A stretch of 64,000 nucleotides of DNA from Oricola nitratireducens (GTDB taxonomy: Bacteria > Pseudomonadota > Alphaproteobacteria > Rhizobiales > Rhizobiaceae). This document shows, in pieces, positions 43,045 to 52,680 of this stretch; the stretch's first letter is position 1; the number at the start of each line of letters is the position of its first letter. Made by a program: the position numbers and the translations under genes. Under the pieces are notes generated by a model that was not told the origin of the DNA, did no database searches, and was given only the letters and a program-made list of their open reading frames with translations. The stretch is from assembly GCF_014904745.1 (NCBI RefSeq), contig NZ_JACZCS010000025.1, positions 17,882 to 81,881 of the forward strand, in the 5' to 3' direction.

Positions 43045-43592
43045 GCGCATTCCATTTCGCATCCCGGCGATCCGTATCTTTTTCTTGATACCGCATATCG
43101 CGGCAAGCGCCAGTCCTTAACATCAAGATATGACCGCTGCGGGGCGCGAATGCGAGGGGCCATTTGCCGCAATGACCAAGATATGGCCGTTCCGGCGGGA
43201 AAAAACGCCAAATCGGAGCGCCGGGAGCGCTGCCGCAAGGGAAGAAATGCGGCGGTGCGCAGGCCAGCGGCATCCCGACTTGTTAATTGAAAAAACTGCC
43301 AAATTTATGTTTGCTTAAGGTCTCAATAACCTCGTGGTAACCCTGTTGGTCCTATTGTCCGGAAGAGGCGACAAACAATCGCCTCCGCCTCCGGAGAAGG
43401 TACTGCGTACCGGAGTCTTGTTTCCTCCGCCGCGTTTTTGGCGGACTCCAGACAACCGGATTATCCGGTGACCGCAAGCGACGCCAGCGTTGCCTGCGGT
43501 TATGGTGCTGGTACAATGGGCGCGCGCGTCCCGCCTTCAAATCCCGCCGATAGTGCTTTTCACCGGACTGCTCTTCCAGTAGCGAAGAGCGC
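43045..43592. other. Gene-free stretch upstream of cobQ with a run of hairpins
   Basis: 43045-43310 carries the promoter region of the minus-strand lipoprotein gene. 43365-43500 can fold into at least four hairpins: GAGGCGA/TCGCCTC, TCCGCC/GGCGGA, ACCGGA/TCCGGT and a longer ACCGCA/TGCGGT stem with an inner GCGACG/CGTTGC. A last stem GCTCTT/AAGAGC (43570-43590) ends 2 bases before the cobQ ATG. It is a candidate leader or small RNA; no conserved cobalamin box is seen here. Confidence 0.45.
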
Positions 43593-45047
43593 ATGACCAA
43601 GGCGATCATGTTTCAGGGAACGGGCTCGGATGTCGGCAAGACGGTGCTGGTTGCCGGGCTTTGCCGCCTGTTTGCCAATCGTGGCATGACGGTCAGGCCG
43701 TTCAAGCCGCAGAACATGTCGAACAACGCCGCCGTCGCCGACGATGGCGGCGAGATCGGGCGGGCGCAGTGGCTGCAGGCGCTGGCCTGCCGGACGCCCG
43801 CCTCCGTGCACATGAACCCGGTGCTGCTGAAGCCGCAGAGCGAAAACGGCAGCCAGATCGTCGTGCAGGGCAAGCTGCGCGGCGAGGCGAAGGGACGCGA
43901 CTACCAGAGGCTGAAGCCGGAGCTTCTGGCCGGCGTGCTGGAAAGCTACGAGCGGATGCGCGCGGAAGCCGACATCGTGCTGGTCGAAGGCGCGGGTTCA
44001 CCGGCGGAAATCAACCTGCGGGCCGGCGACATCGCCAATATGGGCTTCGCGACGGCGGCCGGCGTGCCGGTGGTGCTGGTCGGCGACATCGACCGTGGCG
44101 GGGTGATCGCCTCGCTGGTGGGAACGCATGCGATCCTGCCGGAAACCGACCGCGCGATGATCCGCGGCTTCCTGATCAACAAGTTTCGCGGCGATGTCAG
44201 CCTGTTCGACGACGGGCTGTCGGCGATCTCGCGGCATACCGGATGGCGTTCCTTCGGGGTGCTGCCCTGGCTGAAGGACGCGGCGCGCCTTCCGGCGGAG
44301 GATTCGGTCGCGCTCGACCGGATCATCGCCGGGTCGGGCAAGGGCATCACTATCGCCGTGCCGGTGCCCGACCGTATCGCCAATTTCGACGATCTCGATC
44401 CGCTGGCCGCCGAGGAGGGCGTCGAGGTCGTGTTCGTGCGGCCGGGCGAGCGGCTGCCGGCCGACGCGGCGGCGGTCGTCATTCCGGGATCGAAATCGAC
44501 CATCGCCGACCTGATCCGCTTTCGCGAAAACGGCTGGGATGCCGACATCCGCGCACATACGGCGCGCGGCGGCCATGTCGCCGGCATTTGCGGCGGCTAT
44601 CAGATGCTGGGACGGGTGGTGCGCGATCCGCTTGGCCTCGAGGGCTCGATCCGCGAAACCGGGGGGCTCGGCCTGCTCGACGTCGAGACGGACATGGCGC
44701 CGGAAAAGCGTGTCGAGAACGCTTCGGCGCATTCCACCGTGTATGGCGTCGACCTGACCGGATACGAGATCCATCTGGGGGTTACCGGCGGTCCGGATTG
44801 CGTGCGGCCGGCGCTGACAATCGGCGGCCGGCCGGACGGCGCGGTCTCGGCCGACGGGCGGGTGTTCGGAACCTATCTGCACGGGCTTTTCGACAGCGGG
44901 CCATTCCGCGCCGCCTGGCTGGAAAGCCTCGGCGCCCGGTCCTCGGGCGGCGATCACCGCGGGATCGTCGATGCGGCGCTCGATGCCATCGCGGCGGAGA
45001 TGGAGCGCCATCTCGACATCGAGGCATTGCTGGCGGCGGCGGGGTGA
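43593..45047 (+). CDS. cobQ: Cobyric acid synthase CobQ
   Basis: This 484-residue amidotransferase begins with the DRTG-type P-loop domain ([18 protein letters not shown] then [12 protein letters not shown]) and ends with a class I glutaminase-like domain with catalytic Cys in [10 protein letters not shown] and His near the C terminus. It amidates the remaining carboxyls of adenosylcobyrinic diamide. The ATG lies just downstream of a hairpin that overlaps its ribosome-binding region. It is separate from the riboswitch-controlled cob operon 1.3 kb downstream. Confidence 0.95.
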   Translation: MTKAIMFQGTGSDVGKTVLVAGLCRLFANRGMTVRPFKPQNMSNNAAVADDGGEIGRAQWLQALACRTPASVHMNPVLLKPQSENGSQIVVQGKLRGEAKGRDYQRLKPELLAGVLESYERMRAEADIVLVEGAGSPAEINLRAGDIANMGFATAAGVPVVLVGDIDRGGVIASLVGTHAILPETDRAMIRGFLINKFRGDVSLFDDGLSAISRHTGWRSFGVLPWLKDAARLPAEDSVALDRIIAGSGKGITIAVPVPDRIANFDDLDPLAAEEGVEVVFVRPGERLPADAAAVVIPGSKSTIADLIRFRENGWDADIRAHTARGGHVAGICGGYQMLGRVVRDPLGLEGSIRETGGLGLLDVETDMAPEKRVENASAHSTVYGVDLTGYEIHLGVTGGPDCVRPALTIGGRPDGAVSADGRVFGTYLHGLFDSGPFRAAWLESLGARSSGGDHRGIVDAALDAIAAEMERHLDIEALLAAAG

Positions 45048-45051
45048 TGCG

Positions 45052-45891
45052 TCAGGCGGCGTTCGAGCCGTTTTCCGATTTCGGGTCCAAATCCGGATCC
45101 ATCGCGCTATCCGCGCGCGAATGCCAGATCGCCGGCAGACCGTTGAACTCGCAACCGTTGCGGCCGCCGCGCTTGGCCCGGTAGAGGGCGAAATCGGCGC
45201 CCTGGTAGATCGTCTGGTAGGATGCGCCGCGCGGGTAGAGCGCGCCGCCGACGCTCGCGGTCACCTTGATGATCTCGCCCTCGTAATGGGTCTTGCAATC
45301 CTCGAGCGCGGCGCGAATGCGCTCGGCCGCGATTACCGCGCCGGAAGCGCCCGCATTGATCAGAAAGACGCCGAATTCCTCGCCGCCGATGCGGGCGACG
45401 TGATCGCGCTCGAAGACGTTGCCGGCGATGCAGACGCTGACCATGCGCAGCACGTGGTCGCCGGCGGCATGGCCATGGGTGTCGTTGATCGTCTTGAAGT
45501 GATCGATGTCGATGATGATCAGCGCATCCTCGGTGGGATTGCCGTCGTCGGGTTCGGCGTTGCGGCGATGGATCTTTTCTTCCAGCGCGGTGCGGTTGAG
45601 AAGGCCGGTCAAGCCGTCGCGGTGCGCCATTTCCCTCAGATGCGCGTTAAACGCGCTCATTTTCAATGACATATAGGCAAACAGGCCGACAAAGGGTGTC
45701 GCGATGGCCATCGTGACGAAGAACCCGAATATTCGCAGTTCCTTGCCGTGGTTCGCTGCGATTTCCGGGAAGTACCAGTTGTACATCAACTGGGTCACGA
45801 TCACCGAGACAAAGGCAATAACCAGCGACCAGAGCAGCGTTTTGCGAAACGCAGCCGAAATGTCATTCACGATGAAGAGGCGCTCAATCAT
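45052..45891 (-). CDS. Membrane GGDEF diguanylate cyclase
   Basis: The protein has 279 residues, with two N-terminal membrane segments (about 15-35 and 45-70) and a GGDEF domain with an intact R-I-G-G-E-E-F active site, preceded by DGLTGLLNRTAL and DIDHFKTINDTHGHAAGDHVL. It should make cyclic di-GMP. The short N terminus offers little extracellular sensing. It is convergent with cobQ, 4 bases apart. Confidence 0.93.
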   Translation of the reverse strand: MIERLFIVNDISAAFRKTLLWSLVIAFVSVIVTQLMYNWYFPEIAANHGKELRIFGFFVTMAIATPFVGLFAYMSLKMSAFNAHLREMAHRDGLTGLLNRTALEEKIHRRNAEPDDGNPTEDALIIIDIDHFKTINDTHGHAAGDHVLRMVSVCIAGNVFERDHVARIGGEEFGVFLINAGASGAVIAAERIRAALEDCKTHYEGEIIKVTASVGGALYPRGASYQTIYQGADFALYRAKRGGRNGCEFNGLPAIWHSRADSAMDPDLDPKSENGSNAA

Positions 45892-46084
45892 TCGTGCCCG
45901 GATAGCCAGCCCTGTTTAATCCGGTCCTGTTTAGACCGGTTGGGTTAACATGCGTAGACGTTGGCGGGGCTCGAACAGATATCGTAACGAGCGTGGTTAA
46001 CCCATGGTAACCGGTGCTGCCGGTGTGCCGATTCGGGCCGTCGCAAACGCGATTGACTCCGGGCCGCGGCGGGGCCTAAAGCTT

Positions 46085-46295
46085 TGTATGCATGGTTCCC
46101 GCGATGCCGAGCGCGAAGCGGGATGAAAAGGGAATGTGACGGGCGGACCCAAGCCGGGCGCCCATATCACAGCCGACCCCGCGACTGTAGAATGGCGCGG
46201 CGCCACACCTCCTCAAGTCGGGAGCGCCACTGGAGATGTCCGGGAAGGCGATGGTGCCGGGAAATCCGCCATGAGCCAGGAGACCTGCCATGTGA
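46085..46295 (+). ncRNA. Cobalamin riboswitch
   Basis: The conserved elements appear in order: AAAAGGGAATGTGACGGGC, AGCCGACCCCGCGACTGTA, GCCACTGG, the GGGAAGGCG arm, and the B12 box AGCCAGGAGACCTGCC at 46274-46289. The sequence lies upstream of cbtB on the plus strand. Adenosylcobalamin binding is expected to turn off expression of the cobalt transport and cobalamin operon that follows. Confidence 0.93.
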
Positions 46296-46347
46296 CCGGA
46301 CGGCGAGAGCTGTCTACACGACTGGCCTGAGCAACACGGAGGTTGTC

Positions 46348-46530
46348 ATGCTCGCAACACAAGCACTATCGGCGACGTTGCCGGTTTCGGCATCCGCACG
46401 CCTGACGACGGCGCTTTTCGCAGGCGTATTCGGCGTGGCGCTGCTGTATTTTGCCGCGTTTGCCCATTCGGACGCGCTGCATAACGGGACCCACGACACG
46501 CGCCACGCGATCGTCGCGCCCTGCCACTAG
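46348..46530 (+). CDS. cbtB: CbtB: small subunit of putative cobalt transporter
   Basis: This 60-residue protein has one transmembrane helix (about 20-42) and a His-rich end (FAHSDALHNGTHDTRHAIVAPCH), the metal-binding pattern of CbtB. CbtA/CbtB pairs are predicted cobalt importers placed under cobalamin riboswitches, and here the riboswitch is immediately upstream. GGAGG stands before the ATG. CbtA follows 10 bases later. Confidence 0.88.
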   Translation: MLATQALSATLPVSASARLTTALFAGVFGVALLYFAAFAHSDALHNGTHDTRHAIVAPCH

Positions 46531-46540
46531 GGCAGGAGAC

Positions 46541-47233
46541 ATGTTGACCAGAGTCATTCTTGCCGCGCTTGTCGCGGGATTGCTCGCTGGCGCGTTCGCG
46601 ACAGCGGCGCAATCGGTGCGGGTGATTCCGCTGATCCATCAGGCGGAAACCTATGAAAATGCCGTGCCGCATGCCGATGCCGGACATTCGGAGGACGAAC
46701 AGGCGTGGGCTCCGCGGGACGGGTGGCAACGCACATTCTTCACGCTGCTTTCCAATCTCGTCGTCGGCGTCGCCTTTTCCCTCATCCTGACGGCCGTCAT
46801 TCTGCTTCTCAACCAACCGATGTCGCTGCAGCACGGACTGGCATGGGGCGCGGCGGGATTTGCGGTGTTCGTTCTCGCGCCGAACTTCGGGCTGCCGCCG
46901 GAATTGCCCGGCATGGCGGCGGGCGATCTCGTCGCGCGGCAGATCTGGTGGGTCGCAACGGTCACTCTGACCGCCGGCGGTCTTCTGATCTTCGCCTTCA
47001 GGCGCTCGATCGTCTGGATGCTGGCGGGCGCAGCGTTGGTCATCGCTCCGCATGTCTATGGCGCGCCGCAGCCGGCGTCGCACGAGTCTCCGGTCCCGGC
47101 CAATCTCGCGGCCGAATTCGTGATTGCGACGGTGGTCACCTCGGCCCTGTTCTGGCTGGTTCTCGGCGGCCTGCTCGGCCACTTCCTCTCGCGCGCGATC
47201 AGGGAAGAGGAGGCTGCGGCGCAGGATGGCTGA
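46541..47233 (+). CDS. cbtA: CbtA: predicted cobalt transporter subunit
   Basis: This 230-residue membrane protein has about five helices and an N-terminal loop bearing His ([20 protein letters not shown]). The motif [22 protein letters not shown] is characteristic of CbtA. It pairs with CbtB for cobalt uptake. GGCAGGAGAC precedes the ATG. Its end overlaps the cobU start by 8 bases, so transport and synthesis genes are translationally linked. Confidence 0.9.
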   Translation: MLTRVILAALVAGLLAGAFATAAQSVRVIPLIHQAETYENAVPHADAGHSEDEQAWAPRDGWQRTFFTLLSNLVVGVAFSLILTAVILLLNQPMSLQHGLAWGAAGFAVFVLAPNFGLPPELPGMAAGDLVARQIWWVATVTLTAGGLLIFAFRRSIVWMLAGAALVIAPHVYGAPQPASHESPVPANLAAEFVIATVVTSALFWLVLGGLLGHFLSRAIREEEAAAQDG

Positions 47234-47762
47234 GATGCCGGCAAACCTCGGCGCGGGAGCGACGCTTGTCCTTGGCGGGGCACGCTCCGGCAAGTCGGTT
47301 TTCGGCGAGACGCTGGTGCTGGATAGCGGGCTCGAGCCCGTCTATGTCGCGACGGCGCAGGCCTGGGACGACGAAATGCGGCAGCGTATCGGGACGCACA
47401 AGGCGCGGCGCGGCGCGCAATGGGTTTCGGTGGAGGAGGCGGACGATCTGGAAAGCGTGCTGAAGCGCGAGGCGCGCCCGGGCAGGGCGGTCCTCGTCGA
47501 CTGCCTGACGGTCTGGATCACCAACCTTATGATGGCCGAGGCCGATGTCGCCGCGCGCAGCCGGCGTCTGTGCGACACGCTCGCCGGGATCGAAAGCCCG
47601 GTGGTGCTGGTCTCGAACGAGGTCGGGCTCGGCATCGTGCCGGAAAACGCGATGGCACGGGCGTTCCGCGATCATGCGGGCCGGTTGCACCAGGATATCG
47701 CGGCGCTTGCCGCAACGGTTTATTTCGTGGCGGCCGGTTTGCCGCTCAAGATGAAGGGATGA
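47226..47762 (+). CDS. cobU: Adenosylcobinamide kinase/adenosylcobinamide-phosphate guanylyltransferase
   Basis: The 178-residue protein begins with Walker [12 protein letters not shown] and carries the [17 protein letters not shown] and [13 protein letters not shown] blocks of CobU/CobP. It phosphorylates the aminopropanol arm of cobinamide and attaches GMP during nucleotide loop assembly. The last residues (AGLPLKMKG) are typical. It overlaps cbtA and shares four bases with cobW. Confidence 0.93.
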   Translation: MAEMPANLGAGATLVLGGARSGKSVFGETLVLDSGLEPVYVATAQAWDDEMRQRIGTHKARRGAQWVSVEEADDLESVLKREARPGRAVLVDCLTVWITNLMMAEADVAARSRRLCDTLAGIESPVVLVSNEVGLGIVPENAMARAFRDHAGRLHQDIAALAATVYFVAAGLPLKMKG

Positions 47763-48823
47763 ATGACATGCAGGGTAAAATCCCCGCGACTGTGATCACC
47801 GGCTTTCTCGGCGCCGGCAAGACGACGATGATCCGCAATCTGCTGGAGAACGCAGACGGGCGCAAAATCGCCCTGATCATCAACGAGTTCGGCGATCTCG
47901 GCGTTGACGGCGAGGTGCTGAAGGGCTGCGGCATCGACACCTGTTCGGAGGACGATATCGTCGAGCTGAACAATGGCTGCATCTGCTGCACGGTGGCCGA
48001 CGATTTCATCCCGACGATGACGAAACTGCTGGAGCGCGAGAACCGGCCGGATCACATCGTCATCGAGACGTCCGGTCTGGCGCTGCCGCAGCCGCTGGTC
48101 GCCGCCTTCAACTGGCCGGGAATCAAGACGGCGGTGACCGTCGATGGCGTGGTGACGGTGGTCGACGCGGCGGCGGTCTCGGAAGGCCGTTTCGCCGACG
48201 ACCACGACCGGCTGGAGGCGCAGCGCAGCGCCGACGAGGCGCTCGACCACGAAAGCCCTCTGGAGGAACTGTTCGAGGATCAGATACGAGCCGCCGATAT
48301 GGTGGTGCTCAACAAGGCGGACCTGATCGACGCGGCGCGGCTGGAAAACGTGCGCAGCAATGTCGCGGGCCAGAGCGACCGGGCGCTGAAGATCATCCAT
48401 GCGACGCATGGCCGGCTGCCGGTGGACGTGCTGCTCGGGCTGAAATCGGCGACCGAGGACCAGATCGCGCTTCGCAAGTCGCATCACGAGATGGAGCATG
48501 AGTCCGGCGAGGAGCACGATCACGACCATGACGAGTTCGAGAGCTTCGTCGCCGTGGCGGGGTCGGTCAGCGACCCGGCCGGTTTCGTCGCCGGTCTAAA
48601 GGAGGTCATTGCCGGTCACGACGTGCTGCGGCTGAAGGGCTTCTGCGACGTGCCTGGCAAGCCGATGCGGCTCGTGGTGCAGGCCGTCGGCCAGCGCATC
48701 GAAACCTATTTCGACCGGCCGTGGCGCGACGGCGAGGAGCGCACGACGCGGCTCGTCGTGATCGGACTGCACGACATCGATCAGGCGACGATTGCCGGGG
48801 CGATCGCCGCCGCGGCGGGCTGA
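47759..48823 (+). CDS. cobW: CobW: metal-dependent GTPase of cobalamin biosynthesis
   Basis: The 354-residue G3E GTPase has Walker [10 protein letters not shown], the CxCC metal site in [13 protein letters not shown] for guanine, and a His/Glu/Asp-rich loop ([18 protein letters not shown]) near residue 250. In this setting it is the CobW that delivers cobalt to the CobNST chelatase. The start ATG overlaps the cobU stop by 4 bases; the end overlaps the cobN start (TGATG). Confidence 0.93.
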   Translation: MNDMQGKIPATVITGFLGAGKTTMIRNLLENADGRKIALIINEFGDLGVDGEVLKGCGIDTCSEDDIVELNNGCICCTVADDFIPTMTKLLERENRPDHIVIETSGLALPQPLVAAFNWPGIKTAVTVDGVVTVVDAAAVSEGRFADDHDRLEAQRSADEALDHESPLEELFEDQIRAADMVVLNKADLIDAARLENVRSNVAGQSDRALKIIHATHGRLPVDVLLGLKSATEDQIALRKSHHEMEHESGEEHDHDHDEFESFVAVAGSVSDPAGFVAGLKEVIAGHDVLRLKGFCDVPGKPMRLVVQAVGQRIETYFDRPWRDGEERTTRLVVIGLHDIDQATIAGAIAAAAG

Positions 48824-51800
48824 TGCATCTTCTCCTCGCGCAGAAGGGCACGCTGTCCGACGGCGATGGTGAGGCGATCGATCTCGGCCAGACGCCGGGC
48901 GACATCTGTTTCCTGTCCGCCGCCGACACGGAACTGGCGAGCCTTGCCGGCGCGTATCGCGGTGAGGGGCCTTCACTGCGGCTCGTCAATCTTATGCAAC
49001 TGAAGCATCCGATGTCGGTCGACGCCTGGGTCGAGCGGACGGGCAGGCCTGCGAAGCTGATCGTCGTGCGCATTCTCGGCGGGGCGGGCTATTGGCCCTA
49101 CGGGCTGGAGGCGATCCACGCGGCGGCCGTGGCGCACGGGATCGGGCTCGCGGTGCTGCCGGGCGACGACAAGCCCGATCCGGGGCTGGCGCGGTTCTGC
49201 ACGCTGCCGGCGGAGAGTTGCGAGACGCTGTGGCGTTTCCTGATCGAGGGCGGGGCGGAGAACGCGCGCGGATTTCTCGATGCGTGTTCGGATGTGCTGG
49301 CGGGGCGGGAGATCGAAGCCGAGGCGGCGCCGCTGCTGAAGGCGGGGATGTTCGCGATACCCCTCTCTGCCCCTGACGGGGCATCTCGCCCGCAAGGGGG
49401 GAGAGTGGCCAGTGGCACTGCTGCTATCGTTTTCTACCGGGCGCTGGTGCAGGCGGGGCAAACGGCGCCCGTCGAGGCGCTGGCAAAGGCGCTGGAAACG
49501 CGCGGGCTGGCGGTGCTGCCGGTCTATGTGTCGAGCCTGAAGGACCCGGTCTCGGCGGCGACGGTGGAGGCGCTGTTCGACACGCACAGGCCGGACGTCG
49601 TTCTCAACATGACCGGCTTCGCGGTCTCGGCGCCGGGCGCGAACCGGACGCCGACGGTGCTGGAACGGGACGGCGCGGCGGTGATCCAGGTGGTGCTGTC
49701 GGGTTCGTCGCGGGAGAGCTGGGAAGCTTCGCCGCAGGGTCTGAACGCGCGCGACCTGGCGATGAACGTGGCGCTGCCGGAGGTCGACGGACGGGTGCTG
49801 TCGCGGGCCATTTCGTTCAAGAGCGCGAGCGCGTGGGACGCGGCGACGGAGTGCAATGTCGTGACGCACGAGCCGGTGGCGGACCGGGTGGAGTTCGCCG
49901 CCGAACAGGCGGCGCGCCGGGTGCGGCTCAGGCGGAAAAAGCCGGCGGAAAAACGCGTCGCTCTGGTCCTCGCCAACTATCCGAACCGGGACGGACGGCT
50001 CGCCAACGGTGTCGGGCTGGATACGCCGGCTGGCACGATCGAGGCGCTGCGGGCGATGGCGGATGCGGGCTTTCCGACCGGCGATATCCCGGCGGACGGG
50101 GATGCGCTGATCGACCACCTGAGGAAAGGGCCGACCAATGCGGTTTCCGACGCGCGCGAAATCCGCGAGACGATTTCGCTGAATCAATACAGGGACTTCT
50201 TCGGCAAGCTTCCGAAGGCGATTCAGGCGCAGGTGACCGAACGCTGGGGCGATCCTGCGAACGATCCGTTTTTCCGGGACGGCGTGTTCGCGCTGCCGCT
50301 GGCGCGGTTCGGGGAAACGCTGGTCGGCATCCAGCCGGCGCGTGGCTACAACATCGATCCGAAGGAGACCTACCACTCGCCGGATCTCGTGCCGCCGCAT
50401 GGCTATATCGCCTTCTATACCTTCCTGCGCGAGGTCTATGGCGCGGACGCGGTCGTGCACATGGGCAAGCACGGCAATCTCGAATGGCTGCCGGGCAAGG
50501 CGCTGGCGCTGTCGGAAACCTGCTGGCCGGAGGCGGTGTTCGGGCCGCTGCCGCATGTCTATCCGTTTATCGTCAACGATCCGGGCGAGGGCACGCAGGC
50601 GAAGCGCCGCATCTCGGCCGTCATCATCGACCATCTGACGCCGCCGCTGACGCGGGCCGAGAGCTACGGACCGCTGAAGGATCTGGAAGCGCTGGTCGAC
50701 GAATATTACGAGGCGGCGGGCGGCGATCCGCGCCGGCTGAAAGTCCTGAAAACCCGCATTCTCGATCTGGTGCGCGATATCGGCCTCGACCATGACGCCG
50801 GGATCGGCCGGGACGACACCAGCGACGACGCGCTCGCCAAGCTCGACGCCTATCTGTGCGACCTGAAGGAAATGCAGATCCGCGACGGGCTGCACATTTT
50901 CGGCAAGGCGCCGGAGGGGCGGCTGCTGACCGATCTCGTTACCGCGCTGGCGCGGGTGCCGCGATCGCTCGGAGAAGGGGCGGATCAGAGCCTGCAGCGG
51001 ACGATTGCGGCGGATGCGGAACTTTCGGAAGGCCCCTCATCCGACCCTTCGGGCCACCTTCTCCCCGCAGGCGGGGAGAAGGAAGGGGAGCCGGGGTTTG
51101 CGACCCCCTCTCCCCGTTTGCGGGGAGAGGGTAAGGGTGAGGGGCCCTTCGATCCCCTGGACTGCGCGATGGGGTCGCCCTGGACGGGGGCCAGACCGGA
51201 GATCCTGCAAGAGGTCTCGGACGATCCGTGGCGCACGGCGGGCGATACGGTGGAGCGAATCGAATTGCTGGCGGCGCAGCTGGTCGGCGGCGAAGCGGAA
51301 TGCCCGGCGGAGTGGAAACAGACACGCGCCGTACTGGACGGGATCGATGCGATGCTCAGGCCCTCGGTGGAAGCCTGCGGGGCAAAGGAAATCGACGGGC
51401 TGATGGCGGCGCTCGGCGGGCGGTTCGTCGAGCCGGGGCCGTCGGGCGCGCCGACGCGCGGGCGGCCGGACGTTTTGCCGACGGGGCGCAACTTCTATTC
51501 GGTCGACTGCCGTGCCGTGCCGACCGAGACGGCGTGGGAACTGGGGCGCAAGTCGGCGGAATTGCTGGTGACGCGCTATACGCAGGACCACGGCGAATGG
51601 CCGGTCTCGTTCGGGCTGACGGCCTGGGGCACGTCGAACATGCGCACCGGCGGCGACGATATCGCCCAGGCGATGGCGCTGATCGGCGCGAAGCCGGTCT
51701 GGGACGGGATTTCGCGGCGGGTAACCGGCTTCGAGATCATCCCGCAAGCGAAGCTCGGGCGGCCGCGGGTCGACGTGACACTGCGCATTTCCGGGTTCTT

Positions 51801-52680
51801 CCGCGACGCCTTTCCGGACCAGATCGCGCTGTTCGACAAGGCCGTCAGGGCGGTCGGCGCGCTGGAGGAGGACGAAGGCGACAACCCGGTCGCCGCAAGG
51901 ATGCGCGCCGAGGCGCAGCGTCTGGCCGAGGCCGGCGAGGACGAAGAGACGGCGGCGCGGCGGGCGGGCTACCGGGTGTTCGGCTCCAAGCCCGGTTCCT
52001 ATGGCGCGGGCCTGCAGGCGCTGATCGACGAGAAAGGCTGGGCCGACAGGGCCGACCTTGCCGAGGCCTATCTCGTCTGGGGCGGTTACGCCTATGGCGC
52101 GCAGGCCGAGGGCAGCGCGGAGCGCGGGCTGTTCGAGGAACGGCTCAGGGGCATGCAGGCGGTGGTGCAGAACCAGGACAACCGCGAGCACGATTTGCTC
52201 GATTCCGACGACTATTACCAGTTCGAGGGCGGCATGACGGCGGCGGTGGAGACGCTGAAGGGCGAGAAGCCGGCGGTCTATCACAACGATCATTCGCGGC
52301 CGGAGAAGCCGGTGATCCGGACGCTGGAAGAAGAGATCGGGAGGGTGGTGCGCGCCCGCGTCGTCAATCCGAAATGGATCGCCGGCGTGATGCGGCACGG
52401 CTACAAGGGCGCCTTCGAGATGGCGGCCACCGTCGACTACATGTTCGCCTTCGCGGCGACGACCGGGGCGGTGCGCGACCATCATTTCGAGGCGGTCTAC
52501 CAGGCCTATCTGATGGATTACCGGGTGCGCGACTTCATCGCCGAGAAGAACCCGGACGCGCTGCGCGAGATGGCGGAGCGCCTGCAGGAAGCGGTGACGC
52601 GCGGGCTGTGGACGCCGAAGAGCAATTCGGCGATGTTCGCGCTTTCCGAAATGACCGGGCAGACGGGACCCAATGATTGA
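48823..52680 (+). CDS. cobN: CobN: cobaltochelatase large subunit with two repeat-derived insertions
   Basis: This 1285-residue subunit of the aerobic cobaltochelatase CobNST inserts Co2+ into hydrogenobyrinic diamide. Family blocks are seen: VLNMTGFAVSAPG, VVHMGKHGNLEWLPGKALALS, AKRRISAVIIDHLTPPLTRAE, FDPLDCAMGSPWTG and KPAVYHNDHSRPEKP. Two stretches are foreign: residues about 180-195 (PLSAPDGASRPQGGR) and 737-775 (GPSSDPSGHLLPAGGEKEGE and on to GEGKGEGP), encoded by palindromic repeats and both in frame. CobS and CobT are not in the window. Confidence 0.93.
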   Translation: MHLLLAQKGTLSDGDGEAIDLGQTPGDICFLSAADTELASLAGAYRGEGPSLRLVNLMQLKHPMSVDAWVERTGRPAKLIVVRILGGAGYWPYGLEAIHAAAVAHGIGLAVLPGDDKPDPGLARFCTLPAESCETLWRFLIEGGAENARGFLDACSDVLAGREIEAEAAPLLKAGMFAIPLSAPDGASRPQGGRVASGTAAIVFYRALVQAGQTAPVEALAKALETRGLAVLPVYVSSLKDPVSAATVEALFDTHRPDVVLNMTGFAVSAPGANRTPTVLERDGAAVIQVVLSGSSRESWEASPQGLNARDLAMNVALPEVDGRVLSRAISFKSASAWDAATECNVVTHEPVADRVEFAAEQAARRVRLRRKKPAEKRVALVLANYPNRDGRLANGVGLDTPAGTIEALRAMADAGFPTGDIPADGDALIDHLRKGPTNAVSDAREIRETISLNQYRDFFGKLPKAIQAQVTERWGDPANDPFFRDGVFALPLARFGETLVGIQPARGYNIDPKETYHSPDLVPPHGYIAFYTFLREVYGADAVVHMGKHGNLEWLPGKALALSETCWPEAVFGPLPHVYPFIVNDPGEGTQAKRRISAVIIDHLTPPLTRAESYGPLKDLEALVDEYYEAAGGDPRRLKVLKTRILDLVRDIGLDHDAGIGRDDTSDDALAKLDAYLCDLKEMQIRDGLHIFGKAPEGRLLTDLVTALARVPRSLGEGADQSLQRTIAADAELSEGPSSDPSGHLLPAGGEKEGEPGFATPSPRLRGEGKGEGPFDPLDCAMGSPWTGARPEILQEVSDDPWRTAGDTVERIELLAAQLVGGEAECPAEWKQTRAVLDGIDAMLRPSVEACGAKEIDGLMAALGGRFVEPGPSGAPTRGRPDVLPTGRNFYSVDCRAVPTETAWELGRKSAELLVTRYTQDHGEWPVSFGLTAWGTSNMRTGGDDIAQAMALIGAKPVWDGISRRVTGFEIIPQAKLGRPRVDVTLRISGFFRDAFPDQIALFDKAVRAVGALEEDEGDNPVAARMRAEAQRLAEAGEDEETAARRAGYRVFGSKPGSYGAGLQALIDEKGWADRADLAEAYLVWGGYAYGAQAEGSAERGLFEERLRGMQAVVQNQDNREHDLLDSDDYYQFEGGMTAAVETLKGEKPAVYHNDHSRPEKPVIRTLEEEIGRVVRARVVNPKWIAGVMRHGYKGAFEMAATVDYMFAFAATTGAVRDHHFEAVYQAYLMDYRVRDFIAEKNPDALREMAERLQEAVTRGLWTPKSNSAMFALSEMTGQTGPND
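49361..49405. repeat. Two-hairpin palindromic repeat inside cobN, copy D
   Basis: CCCTC, hairpin TGCCCC-TGAC-GGGGCA (49368-49383), then TCTCGCCC-GCAA-GGGGGGAGA. The same plan as the intergenic copies at 11440 and 15321. It is translated as about 15 residues of CobN. Confidence 0.85.
51031..51146. repeat. 116-base palindromic repeat inside cobN with terminal inverted repeats
   Basis: The ends GGCCCCTCA (51031-51039) and TGAGGGGCC (51138-51146) are perfect inverted repeats. Inside are a 12-base stem CCTTCTCCCCGC / GCGGGGAGAAGG (51057-51082) and an 11-base stem CCCTCTCCCCG / CGGGGAGAGGG (51106-51131). The sequence type is common between genes in rhizobia; here it is read through as 39 residues of CobN. 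Confidence 0.9.

Noticed and set aside
43352..43609. An 85-codon minus-strand frame before cobQ
   Set aside because: Arg-rich shadow composition across a hairpin-rich gap and overlapping the cobQ start.
48973..50895. A 640-codon open frame opposite cobN
   Set aside because: Same reasoning: Arg/His/Asp-rich shadow with no domain, and cobN is certain.
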